Made by a program: the position numbers and the translations under genes. From Algimonas ampicilliniresistens (lineage in GTDB: Bacteria > Pseudomonadota > Alphaproteobacteria > Caulobacterales > Maricaulaceae), in assembly GCF_030159955.1 (NCBI RefSeq), contig NZ_BSNK01000001.1:1240001-1304000 (forward strand): DNA of 64,000 nt. The letters run 5' to 3'. Below the pieces are notes generated by a model. The model had not been told where the DNA came from and made no database searches. It saw nothing but the letters and a program-made list of their open reading frames with translations. How positions within the stretch are numbered: the stretch's first letter is position 1; the number at the start of each line of letters is the position of its first letter. This document shows positions 52,322 to 61,256 of this stretch, piece by piece.

Positions 52322-53302
52322 TCAGTCCACCCGCCCCATTGCCAGGTCAGCCGCGGCCATAGCGCGGGCGTCTAGCGTATCATGCTGACCCCAGACGGCC
52401 TCGAACGCTTGGTAAACTGTCGCTGATGGCTCATTGGTCAGCCTCCCCGATGTGACGTAATAAGGCTCATAATCCTTCCCTAACGTTTCTCGTGCTGCGG
52501 TTCCGGACGCATACCAAAGTAGCGCGTGCCAGTAGCGCGGAAATTCTAGCCCTGTTTTGGCAATCGCAGCGTCGGCAGCCGCCTCAAGCTGATCGCCCAG
52601 TGGCGATGTATGCGACGCTTCATGGAACAGCATTTCAAACTTATGCTGATTGATCTCAGGATCATTGGCGCTCATCGTAATATGTCCAAACGGGCGCGTG
52701 CCCGTGTAGGCCCCGGCCCAGTTCGCATAGGGTACGATATCGACCCGTAACGGATCAGTCCCCCACTCACCGTCCAGATGATCCGCAAGACGGCTCGCCA
52801 TTGCATCTCCATAAGCTGTGAGATCATCTTCCACAGATCTAATAAACCGTGCTGAATCCGCTTGATGACGGGGCCAAAAATGCTCCTGATAGACGGGCAT
52901 GAAATCTTTCAACGCTTGTTTGACGGCCTCGTCTGGAACCCCCTCAAGGTCGCCATGGGACAGCGCAACAGCAATCCAGCGCAAGCTTCCCGTGAACAAT
53001 AGCGATGATCCTAAATGTGGCTCATATGCAGCGCTGACGGGTTCAAAGGCTTTCGCAACGTCTAGTGTGAAAGCCGCAATATCTGCGTCGAGCATCGGCA
53101 CGCGCCCCTTCACTTTCATATCCGAAAGGGCACGCGCTTGGTGATAGGCATAGTGGTGCAAGGCGACCCAAGGGTCATTGGCTAGCTCGAACTTAGGCAA
53201 AGGTTGGACAGTCTCAGCCGGCGTTGTTGAAACCTCTGTCGTAGCGCAGGCTGAGATCATCATGGCCACCGCCATCGAAAGATTCCGGAACAATCTGAAC
53301 AT
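52322..53302 (-). CDS. lipoprotein with a HEASH motif, possible metalloprotease
   Basis: A 326-residue protein with a lipoprotein signal (MFRLFRNLSMAVAMMISAC, Cys19). A HExxH motif occurs as MLFHEASHTSPLGDQLEAAAD, followed 50 residues later by acidic residues that might supply a third zinc ligand. I do not recognise the family. The rest is mainly helical. It is isolated between the Qnr-like gene and the universal stress gene. Confidence 0.7.
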   Translation of the reverse strand: MFRLFRNLSMAVAMMISACATTEVSTTPAETVQPLPKFELANDPWVALHHYAYHQARALSDMKVKGRVPMLDADIAAFTLDVAKAFEPVSAAYEPHLGSSLLFTGSLRWIAVALSHGDLEGVPDEAVKQALKDFMPVYQEHFWPRHQADSARFIRSVEDDLTAYGDAMASRLADHLDGEWGTDPLRVDIVPYANWAGAYTGTRPFGHITMSANDPEINQHKFEMLFHEASHTSPLGDQLEAAADAAIAKTGLEFPRYWHALLWYASGTAARETLGKDYEPYYVTSGRLTNEPSATVYQAFEAVWGQHDTLDARAMAAADLAMGRVD

Positions 53303-53604
53303 AGGTCCCTCCCTCTCAATCCAATCTCTGGAACCTGTCTATTAGAGAACCAGCTCTCAGATCAAGATCCAGCCAAGTGAGACCTTCTAGGCTTTTGTCT
53401 GCTGTGTCCGTTCCATCAGCATGCGTGACGCGGGTCACACATCGTGCCGCCGGTGCTGGTAAACATTTCCGTAGTTGAGACCGCTAGTGAGCGCTTGCTC
53501 GAAAAAGCCCCTCCTTAGCTCCGTCAATGCCTGTCCCGTATGGCTGAACGCTCGGACGATTGAGCAAATTTGCCGCCAAACTATTGCTACTTAGGAGATG
53601 AATC
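53303..53604. other. 302-base intergenic region, no gene seen
   Basis: The divergent region between the HEASH lipoprotein and the stress protein gene. Stop codons occur in all frames. AGGAGATGAATC just before 53605 supplies a strong ribosome binding site for the stress protein. No clear operator or hairpin was found. Confidence 0.5.
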
Positions 53605-54582
53605 ATGCGCGTTTTTGACAATACACTCTACATCGTCGGGGATAGTGATGGCTTACCAGGGCTAAAACGCGCTCTGGCACTGACGAACACTGAAACAGGC
53701 TCGATCAGCCTTGTCAGCATTATAGAGTCCATCATCCACCCGATCGGCTCCAGCAAGTTCTACACTGAGCTGAAAGAAGCCTTTGAAGCCTTGCGGCACG
53801 AACGTTTGGCTATGCTTGAAAAGCTCGCAAATTCCGTGCCGAAAGGAATATCGGTGACTTATGAAGTCATGGATGGTCGGTCCTATGTCGAAGCGATCAA
53901 GCGGGTTTTACTCTATAAACACGACCTTGTTGTTGCGAATGCTGCAGATAGCGATCACAAAGGTAATCGGCTGTTTGTATCAGAAGAAATGCAACTCCTA
54001 CGCAAATGCCCCTGCCCGGTTTTACTGCTCAAAAGCTCACAAGCCGGACCATTCAAACGCGTGCTCGCGACCTTGGATTTTGAGTATTATGACACACCAG
54101 ACACGGAACAGTCTGAGCCGACGCTCAATGATGAAATCCTTGAGGTCTCAGCGACCATCGCTAGCGAAGCGAAGGGGAAGCTCGACATCATCAATGTTTA
54201 CGAAATTCCCGGTGAAGGTGCGATGACGGCAGGCTGGATCCCGATGAACATCAATTCTTTTTCTGATTATGCGAATAGTTGCGCCAAGACCTCAAAAGAT
54301 AAAGTCGACATGCAGGTAAAGCGGTCCAAGCACCGTCTTGGCACGACCGTGTTCGATCAATCGACCGTAGAAACACATATCGTCCATGGACGCGCTCGGT
54401 CCACCATCCCTGAGGTCGCGGAAACCCTCAAAACAGACTTGATTGTTATGGGGACTGTCGGTCGCGCTGGTACGTCGGGTTTCCTGCTTGGCAACACGGC
54501 CGAAACTATCCTGAACCACATTGATTGCTCCGTCTTAGCCCTCAAGCCGCCTGGTTTTGAGACGCCGATTAGCCTCGACTAG
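53605..54582 (+). CDS. tandem universal stress protein (UspA family)
   Basis: A 325-residue protein with two Usp domains (1-150 and about 155-318). The second keeps the nucleotide-binding signature GTVGRAGTSGFLLGNTAETIL (G-2x-G-9x-G-S/T/N type) and ends in CSVLALKPPGF; the first has CPVLLLK at its end but a weaker glycine motif. Tandem Usp proteins typically form a pseudo-dimer that binds ATP or other ligands under stress or low oxygen. The ribosome binding site AGGAG is excellent. No FNR/FixK box was found upstream. Confidence 0.9.
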   Translation: MRVFDNTLYIVGDSDGLPGLKRALALTNTETGSISLVSIIESIIHPIGSSKFYTELKEAFEALRHERLAMLEKLANSVPKGISVTYEVMDGRSYVEAIKRVLLYKHDLVVANAADSDHKGNRLFVSEEMQLLRKCPCPVLLLKSSQAGPFKRVLATLDFEYYDTPDTEQSEPTLNDEILEVSATIASEAKGKLDIINVYEIPGEGAMTAGWIPMNINSFSDYANSCAKTSKDKVDMQVKRSKHRLGTTVFDQSTVETHIVHGRARSTIPEVAETLKTDLIVMGTVGRAGTSGFLLGNTAETILNHIDCSVLALKPPGFETPISLD

Positions 54583-54665
54583 CTCGGTGATATGCCCCGT
54601 GGACTCGCAGCGGTCTTATAGCGGAGCCCTGCGGACCTGCCCTTGACCTCGCGACTCTGTCCTGC

Positions 54666-54680
54666 GAACAGATGCTGAAC
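54666..54680. promoter_or_regulatory. alphaproteobacterial LexA (SOS) box
   Basis: GAAC-AGATGCT-GAAC matches the GAAC-N7-GAAC (GTTC-N7-GTTC) direct-repeat box of alphaproteobacterial LexA exactly. It lies about 90 bases upstream of the FAN1-exonuclease start, a usual distance for an SOS-controlled repair gene. Confidence 0.6.
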
Positions 54681-54719
54681 AAACGCCCCGACAACCGAGA
54701 ACCTTCACGGTTAGCTGGG

Positions 54720-54779
54720 TGTGGACAGATCTGGGGACAAGTTTGCGAATAGGTCAGGGGATAAGACTGTGAGTATGGC
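54720..54779 (+). repeat. degenerate 12-bp tandem array with DnaA-box-like units
   Basis: Five 12-base units begin TGTGGACAG, TGGGGACAA, TGCGAATAG, AGGGGATAA and TGTGAGTAT. Units 1, 2 and 4 each match the DnaA box TGTGGATAA at 7 of 9 positions. The array spans the presumed leader and first codons of the next gene. Confidence 0.45.
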
Positions 54780-56985
54780 CCGTGCAACGGACTATATCCG
54801 CACTGAACAACGCCGCTTTCGACGCGCAAAATCCGGAAAGGCGTGGCAAGCGCGCGAACTTCCACAATTCTATTACTTAAACAATTTCAAGCGCTTCATA
54901 GCCGATGTTCACGCCTTAAACTTCGATCTTTTGGGCCGCGATGCACTAGACTTTCTAACTCAATTTGAGGCCCTGCCCCATGCGGCGCAATGCGCCTATG
55001 TTCGAATGGCCAATCGTCGTGGATATGTCTTCGACACGGACAAATTCCGCTATGACGAGATCGACGACCTTCCCGCACAATGGTCAACTTTGTCACAGGC
55101 CAGATTCGCGGACCCGATCGGCACACCTCTGTTCAGAGACTGGCTTAGCAGCCTGCCGAAACCAGACCTCGTGCTGTTGATGACAGATTCAATGTGCGAG
55201 ACCCTGTTTAAGAAATCGTGGAAAAAAGACCGGCTCATTAATCTGGCGAACGCCCATCTCGACCCGGCAGAGGCTTACATCCCAGAGCGATATATTGCTC
55301 AAGGGCGGCGCGATGCGCTGCAATATATGCTGTTCCTATATTTCGGACGAATCGAGGACAATCTGCAAGCCTTCACCTTGCGGGATCTTGGACTGGTGCG
55401 ATTACCAGAGGCCGAGACCCAAGCTTTGAGTTTCGAAACCGTCGAAGAGGCCCGAACCGCGTTCTTCTACGCCAAGGCGCTACATGATTTCCGTCATGGG
55501 ACAGATCATGATGCAGACCGATTAGTCAAAGCCACTGACACATGGCCAGAACCGCTCTGTGAGCGAAGCTCCGCCCATCAGAGCAAACTCATACAAAAAC
55601 TTGGTGGGTGGTCTGAACGTCGCGGCGATGCCCAGTCCGCATTGGAACTTTACACTCGCTCGGACACGCCCTTCTGCAATGAACGTGTGGTTCGTATTCG
55701 CTGGTCTCGGGATGAAGCAGATGATCGCGATTGGTGCAAACAGCGCCTAGAAACGATGATCGAAAACCCCAGCTCTGACTCAGAGGCGGGCTTTGCCGAA
55801 GATTTCTACGCGCGGAAATTTCATAAAAAGCGCACGTCTGCCGCGACGGATTTGCTACGATCTGCGACGACACTTACCCTTGATGAAGCCTTCCGAAACC
55901 AGCCAGAGCGAGCCGTGCTGCGTTATTATAAGGCCAAAGGCATTGAGGCCCATCGGGCTGAGAACGTGCCGTGGCGCAACCTGTTTGGCCTGCTGTTTTG
56001 GGATCTGCTACATGACGGGACAACCTCCCCTCGCCGCGTTCCGCCCAAATTGCGCGCTGGAGCCTTCTACACCGAATATAGTCCAGAGATCGAGGCGAGG
56101 CTCGCTAAGCTCGACAATCCATCGCTCATCCTGCTCGATCTCCTCAAAACTTTGGCGCTGCATTATGGCGAGGACAATGCATTGGTCCATTGGGGCTCGC
56201 GCTCGCTCGACAGAATTCAAGCACTGATCGTGCATGCACCGCGCGGCGGAGTGGCACATCTTCTGCGGCTAATGGCGCAGGACTGGCTGGGCACGAAGGA
56301 TGGGTTTCCGGATCTGATGCTGATCGATGATGGGCGGGTCCGCTTTATTGAGGTTAAAACGGCGGGCGACAGTCTGCGGCGCAATCAACTGACCCGGCTG
56401 CGTCAGCTTTCAATGGCGGGTTTCCCCGTCAAGATCATCAAAGTGGCTTGGGCCGTCGATCCAGACCAACCCTATGTCGTAGTCGATGTAGAAACGACTG
56501 GCGGGAAACCGGGCCTGCACCGCCTTACAGAAATCGGGGCGGTCAAGATGATTGGTGGCGAAGTCGTCGATGAGTTTCAGACCCTGCTCAATCCACAGCG
56601 GTCCATCCCGCCGTTCATCACGCGCATCACCAATATCACCAACGATATGGTTGCTGGCGCGCCGCTCTTTGTTGAGGTCGCCGAACAATTTCGTACCTTT
56701 ATGGGCGACGCCATCTTTGCCGCGCATAATGTCAATTTCGACTATGGGTTTATCTCGGCCGAATATGAGATGATCGATCAGCGCTTCCGGCACCCGAAAA
56801 TCTGCACCTGTGCATCAATGCGGCGGCTCTATCCCGGGTACCGCTCTTACTCACTCAAAAACCTGTGCCAGGAATTCGAGATTGATTTGACCAGCCATCA
56901 CCGTGCTTTGTGTGACGCGCAAGCCGCAGCAGAATTACTGAAAATGATCAATGAAAAGCGGATGTCTAACGCTCAGGAGAGCTAG
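54769..56985 (+). CDS. FAN1-type VRR nuclease fused to a DEDDh exonuclease
   Basis: A 738-residue repair nuclease. The N-terminal region (RELPQFYYLNNFKRFIADV; FEALPHAAQCAYVRMANRRG) is that of bacterial FAN1. A helical middle (ca. 250-440) follows, then a VRR-NUC domain near 475-565 with GFPDLMLIDDGRVRFIEVKT, that is PD-(D/E)xK with Asp at about 514 and E-V-K. Residues about 568-730 are a second nuclease of the DnaQ/DEDDh type: VVVDVETTGG (DxE), AHNVNFDYGF (Asp) and HHRALCDAQAAAELL (His/Asp). FAN1 incises interstrand crosslinks and flaps; a 3'-5' exonuclease could process the product. GTG at 54769 has AGGGG 8 bases upstream; ATG at 54775 is an alternative. Confidence 0.88.
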   Translation: MSMARATDYIRTEQRRFRRAKSGKAWQARELPQFYYLNNFKRFIADVHALNFDLLGRDALDFLTQFEALPHAAQCAYVRMANRRGYVFDTDKFRYDEIDDLPAQWSTLSQARFADPIGTPLFRDWLSSLPKPDLVLLMTDSMCETLFKKSWKKDRLINLANAHLDPAEAYIPERYIAQGRRDALQYMLFLYFGRIEDNLQAFTLRDLGLVRLPEAETQALSFETVEEARTAFFYAKALHDFRHGTDHDADRLVKATDTWPEPLCERSSAHQSKLIQKLGGWSERRGDAQSALELYTRSDTPFCNERVVRIRWSRDEADDRDWCKQRLETMIENPSSDSEAGFAEDFYARKFHKKRTSAATDLLRSATTLTLDEAFRNQPERAVLRYYKAKGIEAHRAENVPWRNLFGLLFWDLLHDGTTSPRRVPPKLRAGAFYTEYSPEIEARLAKLDNPSLILLDLLKTLALHYGEDNALVHWGSRSLDRIQALIVHAPRGGVAHLLRLMAQDWLGTKDGFPDLMLIDDGRVRFIEVKTAGDSLRRNQLTRLRQLSMAGFPVKIIKVAWAVDPDQPYVVVDVETTGGKPGLHRLTEIGAVKMIGGEVVDEFQTLLNPQRSIPPFITRITNITNDMVAGAPLFVEVAEQFRTFMGDAIFAAHNVNFDYGFISAEYEMIDQRFRHPKICTCASMRRLYPGYRSYSLKNLCQEFEIDLTSHHRALCDAQAAAELLKMINEKRMSNAQES

Positions 56986-57017
56986 CGACCCGTTCTTCTG
57001 TGTGCGATGAGTGTCCA

Positions 57018-57935
57018 ATGACAGTTACGGCGATTGAAACGGGTGATCACGGGCAATCACATATCGACGCAGCGCGAAGCCGGGTCGATGCCTGTCTTGC
57101 GACGCTGATCCCTACGCCCGAGACCTGGCCGCGCCAGCTTCACGCGGCGCAGCGACATGCCCTGCTCTCACCAGGAAAGCGCTTTCGGCCTCTACTGACT
57201 GTGTTTCTAGCGCGAAGCTGCGGCTTGGATAGCTCGCGGGTCGATGCGGCCATGGAAGTCGGTTGCGCCGTCGAAATGGTTCACGCCGCCTCGCTTATTC
57301 TCGATGATTTGCCCTGTATGGACGATGCAGATTTGCGACGAAATCAGCCGACGACACATGTGGCGTTCGGCGAAAGCACGGCGATTCTGTCGGCCACGGC
57401 ACTGCTCAACCGCGCATTCGGCGTTATCGCTCGCAATCCTGCGCTTAGTGCAGAGCAACGCGCCGAACTCTGTGACCTCTTATCCTATGCGGTCGGCTCG
57501 ACTGGATTGATCGCCGGGCAGATGGCGGACCTTGATAATACTGGCCAAGCCAGCAAGCCGGAGATCGAACGGGTCAATCACCTCAAAACTGGCGCGCTGT
57601 TTGATTTTGCTGCTGATGCTGCTGCCATTCTAGCGGGAAGCCCAGCTGCGCAACGGGCCGCCTTGAAAGACTTCTCGCGCCAGATCGGACTGGCATTTCA
57701 ACTACTCGACGATATCAAAGACGTGCTCCAAAGCCCTGCGCAAAGTGGGAAAACCTCTGGTCGCGATGAAGGTAAAACAACGCTGGTCGCGACGCAGTCT
57801 ATGGACGAGACCAAAGCCTTACTGGAAGGCTATCTCGGCAACGCAAAAATGGCCTTGGCGCGGGCTGGGATGAATGAGACCGACACGTTAATCGCTTTGA
57901 TTGACCAGCAATTCGCCTTTCTAAGGGATTTGTAG
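57018..57935 (+). CDS. crtE: geranylgeranyl diphosphate synthase (CrtE-like polyprenyl synthase)
   Basis: A prenyl elongation enzyme of 305 residues that probably makes the C20 precursor of carotenoids. The first Asp-rich motif is LDDLPCMDDADLRRNQPTTH (from residue 96), with the longer bacterial/plant spacing, and the second is LLDDIKDV. GKRFRPLL is the substrate-binding start. Farnesyl diphosphate synthase (IspA) is a close alternative; the downstream crtW and crtZ favour CrtE. ATG 57018 is used; a GTG 18 bases upstream is less likely. Confidence 0.85.
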   Translation: MTVTAIETGDHGQSHIDAARSRVDACLATLIPTPETWPRQLHAAQRHALLSPGKRFRPLLTVFLARSCGLDSSRVDAAMEVGCAVEMVHAASLILDDLPCMDDADLRRNQPTTHVAFGESTAILSATALLNRAFGVIARNPALSAEQRAELCDLLSYAVGSTGLIAGQMADLDNTGQASKPEIERVNHLKTGALFDFAADAAAILAGSPAAQRAALKDFSRQIGLAFQLLDDIKDVLQSPAQSGKTSGRDEGKTTLVATQSMDETKALLEGYLGNAKMALARAGMNETDTLIALIDQQFAFLRDL

Positions 57936-58052
57936 GCAGTCAATCCGAGGGCAGACTGTCGCATGAGACAATCTAGGCTGGAGTGTAAGGTTTAAATTCG
58001 CTGTCCTCTCCGGTAAGATAGATGAGACTTCTCTCCGCGCTTGATTGGTAGA

Positions 58053-58811
58053 ATGGCGAACCCGAACACACAGACAGCCCCCAACCGAGGACCGCTCTTC
58101 GCGGCCATGCTCGGGAGCGTTTGGCTGGCGGCTCATCTCTACGCGCTGTTCTTTCATACGGTCGGCAGCCCGTGGGTTCTGACCCTCGCCCTGATCGGGC
58201 TTCAGCTTTGGCTTTATACGGGCCTGTTCATCGTCGCTCACGATACAATGCATGGATCATTTGCGCCCGGACGCCCACGCGTGAACGCTTGGGTCGGTCG
58301 GGTCATTCTCTTCTGGTATGCAGGCTTCTCTTGGTCGGCCATGCGAACGGCGCATCATCAACATCACGACACGCCGGGCACAGCAGAGGACCCCGATTTC
58401 AATGCCGACAATCCGCGTGATTTCTGGCCATGGTATCTAAGTTTTTTCCTGCGCTATTTCTCTTGGCGTCAGATCGTCGTGCTCGGTGCGATTGGCGCGC
58501 TCTACACACTGCTCGGCGCGCCCTATATTAATCTGATTGTTATGTGGGCGGTTCCGGCGATCCTATCGTCCGTGCAGCTCTTCTATTTTGGAACCTACCT
58601 CACCCATCGTCATGCCGAAGCGTTTCCGGACGAGCATTTGGCCAGGACGAATGATTATCCGCGATGGCTGTCGCTGCTGACCTGTTTCCATTTTGGCTAT
58701 CACCATGAACACCATCTCTACCCAAATGAGCCGTGGTGGCGACTTCCCGCGCGTAAACTCGCCCACAAACAAGCCCTGAAATTGGCTCTGGAACAGGAAC
58801 AATCCTCATGA
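58053..58811 (+). CDS. crtW: beta-carotene 4-ketolase CrtW
   Basis: A membrane diiron ketolase of 252 residues that adds keto groups to the beta-rings (toward canthaxanthin/astaxanthin). The three histidine boxes are present: HDTMHGSF, HHQHHDTPG and HHEHHLYP, with RHAEAFPDE between the last two, and PWWRLP after them. Several hydrophobic segments span the membrane. It overlaps crtZ by 4 bases (ATGA 58808-58811). ATG 58053 is chosen over a TTG at 58041. Confidence 0.93.
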   Translation: MANPNTQTAPNRGPLFAAMLGSVWLAAHLYALFFHTVGSPWVLTLALIGLQLWLYTGLFIVAHDTMHGSFAPGRPRVNAWVGRVILFWYAGFSWSAMRTAHHQHHDTPGTAEDPDFNADNPRDFWPWYLSFFLRYFSWRQIVVLGAIGALYTLLGAPYINLIVMWAVPAILSSVQLFYFGTYLTHRHAEAFPDEHLARTNDYPRWLSLLTCFHFGYHHEHHLYPNEPWWRLPARKLAHKQALKLALEQEQSS

Positions 58812-59284
58812 GTGTGTGGAGCGCGATCGCCATCACTTTGGTCTCCGTCGTTGGGATGGAAATCTTCGCTTGGGCCATCCATAAATATGTCATGCACGGC
58901 GCAGGCTGGGGCTGGCATGAAAGCCACCATAAAGAGACCGAAGGCCCGTTCGAGACCAACGACCTTTATGCGGTCTGCTTCTCCGTAATTGCAGCAGGAC
59001 TGTTCATTGCGGGATCGCTATGGTCGGAAACCCTTTGGTTCATTGCGCTCGGCTTAACAATTTATGGGCTGCTTTACGCCTTCGTGCATGATGGTTTGGT
59101 GCATCAACGCTGGCCCTTTTTCGTCAAAACGCGCGGTCGCTATATGAAGCGCTTGGTGCAGGCGCACCGGCTTCACCATGCAGTGCACACGCGCGATGGG
59201 GCCGTCAGCTTTGGCTTTCTCTGGGCTGAGGACGTTCGCAAACTAAAAGCTAAGCTCAAAGCGGGATCTACTGATCGCACGTGA
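58808..59284 (+). CDS. crtZ: beta-carotene hydroxylase CrtZ
   Basis: A 158-residue membrane diiron hydroxylase adding 3-hydroxyls to beta-rings. Histidine motifs: HKYVMHG, HESHH, HDGLVHQRW and HRLHHAVH, all characteristic of CrtZ. Transmembrane segments lie at the N-terminus and in ICFSVIAAGLFIAG-like stretches. With CrtW it should give astaxanthin from beta-carotene; crtB, crtI and crtY are not in the window. Confidence 0.95.
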   Translation: MSVWSAIAITLVSVVGMEIFAWAIHKYVMHGAGWGWHESHHKETEGPFETNDLYAVCFSVIAAGLFIAGSLWSETLWFIALGLTIYGLLYAFVHDGLVHQRWPFFVKTRGRYMKRLVQAHRLHHAVHTRDGAVSFGFLWAEDVRKLKAKLKAGSTDRT

Positions 59285-59865
59285 GTGGTTTTGGCCCGAA
59301 TGATCTAATTGAGTGCTACCGACGCGGCATCTTTCCGATGGCAGACAGTCGCGACGCAGCGAGCTTCTATTTGATGGAGCCGGAAAACCGCGCGGTCTTT
59401 CCGATTGAGACATTCCAGCCATCCCGATCCATGCTCAAATTCGCGCGCACAACCAATCTCACTGTCACCATAAACCAAGCCTTCCGACAGGTCATCAAAG
59501 CCTGCGCGGATCTTCGGGAGGACACGTGGATCAGCTACGGGATCGAGTGGCTTTATACCCTTTTGCATGAGCGAAGTGACGCTCATTCGGTCGAAGTCTG
59601 GGACGGCGAAACATTGGTTGGCGGGCTCTACGGCGTCAGTCAGAACGGCGCGTTCTTTGGGGAAAGCATGTTTTCGACCCGCACCAACGCTTCGAAACTC
59701 GCGCTTATACATTTAATTGACCGACTACGGACACGCGGGTTCACTGTGCTCGATGCTCAATTCATGACCGACCATCTCGCCTCGCTCGGCGCGGTTGAAA
59801 TCACGCGCGCCCAGTACCGCGAGCGGTTGACTGCCGCACTTTCTTTGAATGTTGCCTTCGACTAA
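59281..59865 (+). CDS. aat: leucyl/phenylalanyl-tRNA-protein transferase
   Basis: Attaches Leu or Phe to proteins with N-terminal Arg or Lys, marking them for ClpAP (N-end rule). The 194-residue protein has LIECYRRGIFPMAD at the N-terminus, the conserved DTWISYGIEWLYTLLHERSDAHSVEVWDGETLVGGLYGV core, and GAFFGESMFSTRTNASKLAL and DAQFMTDHLASLGA near the end. It begins with GTG inside the crtZ stop (GTGA), so it is translationally coupled to a carotenoid gene, which is unusual. Confidence 0.95.
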   Translation: MSGFGPNDLIECYRRGIFPMADSRDAASFYLMEPENRAVFPIETFQPSRSMLKFARTTNLTVTINQAFRQVIKACADLREDTWISYGIEWLYTLLHERSDAHSVEVWDGETLVGGLYGVSQNGAFFGESMFSTRTNASKLALIHLIDRLRTRGFTVLDAQFMTDHLASLGAVEITRAQYRERLTAALSLNVAFD

Positions 59866-59903
59866 CCCTTGCAACGAGAAAAAGCTTGGTTACGGATAAG
59901 ATC

Positions 59904-61256
59904 ATGATGACATTTCGCACCTGCCTCGCCCTTTCCGCCGCCCTCATCGTTGCTTGTAGTCCCGCTAAGGATGACGAGAAAGAGACCACTACATTCGAGC
60001 TACCGACGGCGTTCCCCAGCACCTATAAACCGATGCCGTCCGTCACGACCCTGATCACCAATGCCTCAATCATTGATGGCACAGGAGACGCCAGTTCAGC
60101 CAACTCAGTCCTCGTTGTGGATGGGCGGATTTCTGCGATTGGCACTGATTTGAGCGCAGACGGCGCAACCGTTCTCGATGCCGGCGGACGTTTCATTACG
60201 CCCGGTATTATCGACATTCATAGTCACCTTGGGAATTATGCATCTCCGGGCGTGAATGCGCATGGAGATGGCAATGAAATCACTTCCCCGATTACCTCCG
60301 AAGTCTTCGCCGAGCATGGCGTCTGGCCACAAGATCCCGGGTTCGATGAAGCACTGCAAGGCGGTGTAACGACCCTGCACATCTTGCCTGGCTCGGCCAA
60401 CCTGTTTGGCGGACGCGGCGTGACCCTACGCAACGCACCCTCGCGGACCGTTCAGGGCATGAAGTTCCCGGACGCCCCCTACACCTTGAAGATGGCCTGC
60501 GGAGAAAATCCAAAGCGGGTCTATGGTAGCAAAGGCGGCCCGGATTCACGTATGGGCAACGTTGCCGGTTACCGAAAGAATTGGATCAAAGCGGCAGAAT
60601 ATAAAAAGAAAATTGAGGATGGCGACGAACCAACTCGCAATCTTCAGTTAGAAACACTGGCGGGTGTTCTAAACGGTGACATTCTGATCCAAATGCATTG
60701 TTACCGTGCCGACGAAATGGCGCAGATCATCGATCTATCCAAGGAATTCGATTATAAAATCACGACGTTCCATCATGCTGTCGAAGCTTATAAAATTGGC
60801 GACCTATTAGCCGAAAACGGAACCTGCGCGGCGATGTGGGCTGATTGGTACGGCTTTAAAATGGAAAGCTATGACGGCATTCTAGAAAACATCCCCTTTG
60901 TGCATGCGGCTGGAGCCTGCGCCATGATCCATTCGGATGATGCCATGAATATCCAGCGCCTTAATCAGGAAGTTGCCAAAGCCCGCGCTAACGGCAATCG
61001 GGCGGGACTGGACATTTCAAAGGCCGAGGCTTGGACGTGGCTATCGACCAACCCAGCAAAAGCGCTCGGCATTCTTGACGAAACAGGCACGTTGGAAGTC
61101 GGCAAACGCGCTGACATGGTGCTGTGGAGTGGAGACCCCTTCTCAACCTTCTCCCGGCCTGACCAAGTCTATCTTGACGGCGCTTTACTATTTGACCGCG
61201 AGGCTGGGCTGAAACCCCAATCCGACTTCCGCCTCGGTACGGAGATTGCTCGATGA
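59904..61256 (+). CDS. amidohydrolase lipoprotein, catalytic partner
   Basis: A 450-residue imidazolonepropionase-like amidohydrolase with a lipoprotein signal (lipobox LIVACS, Cys at about residue 17). Metal-site features are intact: DIHSHLG (HxH), LIQMHCYRAD, TTFHHAVEAYK and IHSDDAMN. The C-terminal beta-sandwich closes with VGKRADMVLWSGDPF. ATG 59904 has GGATAAG upstream. The substrate is unknown, though such exported amidohydrolases often act on peptide- or dipeptide-like compounds. Its stop overlaps the next gene by 4 bases. Confidence 0.85.
   Translation: MMTFRTCLALSAALIVACSPAKDDEKETTTFELPTAFPSTYKPMPSVTTLITNASIIDGTGDASSANSVLVVDGRISAIGTDLSADGATVLDAGGRFITPGIIDIHSHLGNYASPGVNAHGDGNEITSPITSEVFAEHGVWPQDPGFDEALQGGVTTLHILPGSANLFGGRGVTLRNAPSRTVQGMKFPDAPYTLKMACGENPKRVYGSKGGPDSRMGNVAGYRKNWIKAAEYKKKIEDGDEPTRNLQLETLAGVLNGDILIQMHCYRADEMAQIIDLSKEFDYKITTFHHAVEAYKIGDLLAENGTCAAMWADWYGFKMESYDGILENIPFVHAAGACAMIHSDDAMNIQRLNQEVAKARANGNRAGLDISKAEAWTWLSTNPAKALGILDETGTLEVGKRADMVLWSGDPFSTFSRPDQVYLDGALLFDREAGLKPQSDFRLGTEIAR

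Noticed and set aside
54583-54780. A replication origin, suggested by DnaA-box-like repeats.
   Set aside because: The boxes are only 7/9 matches, there is no AT-rich unwinding region, and none of the usual origin-adjacent genes is present.
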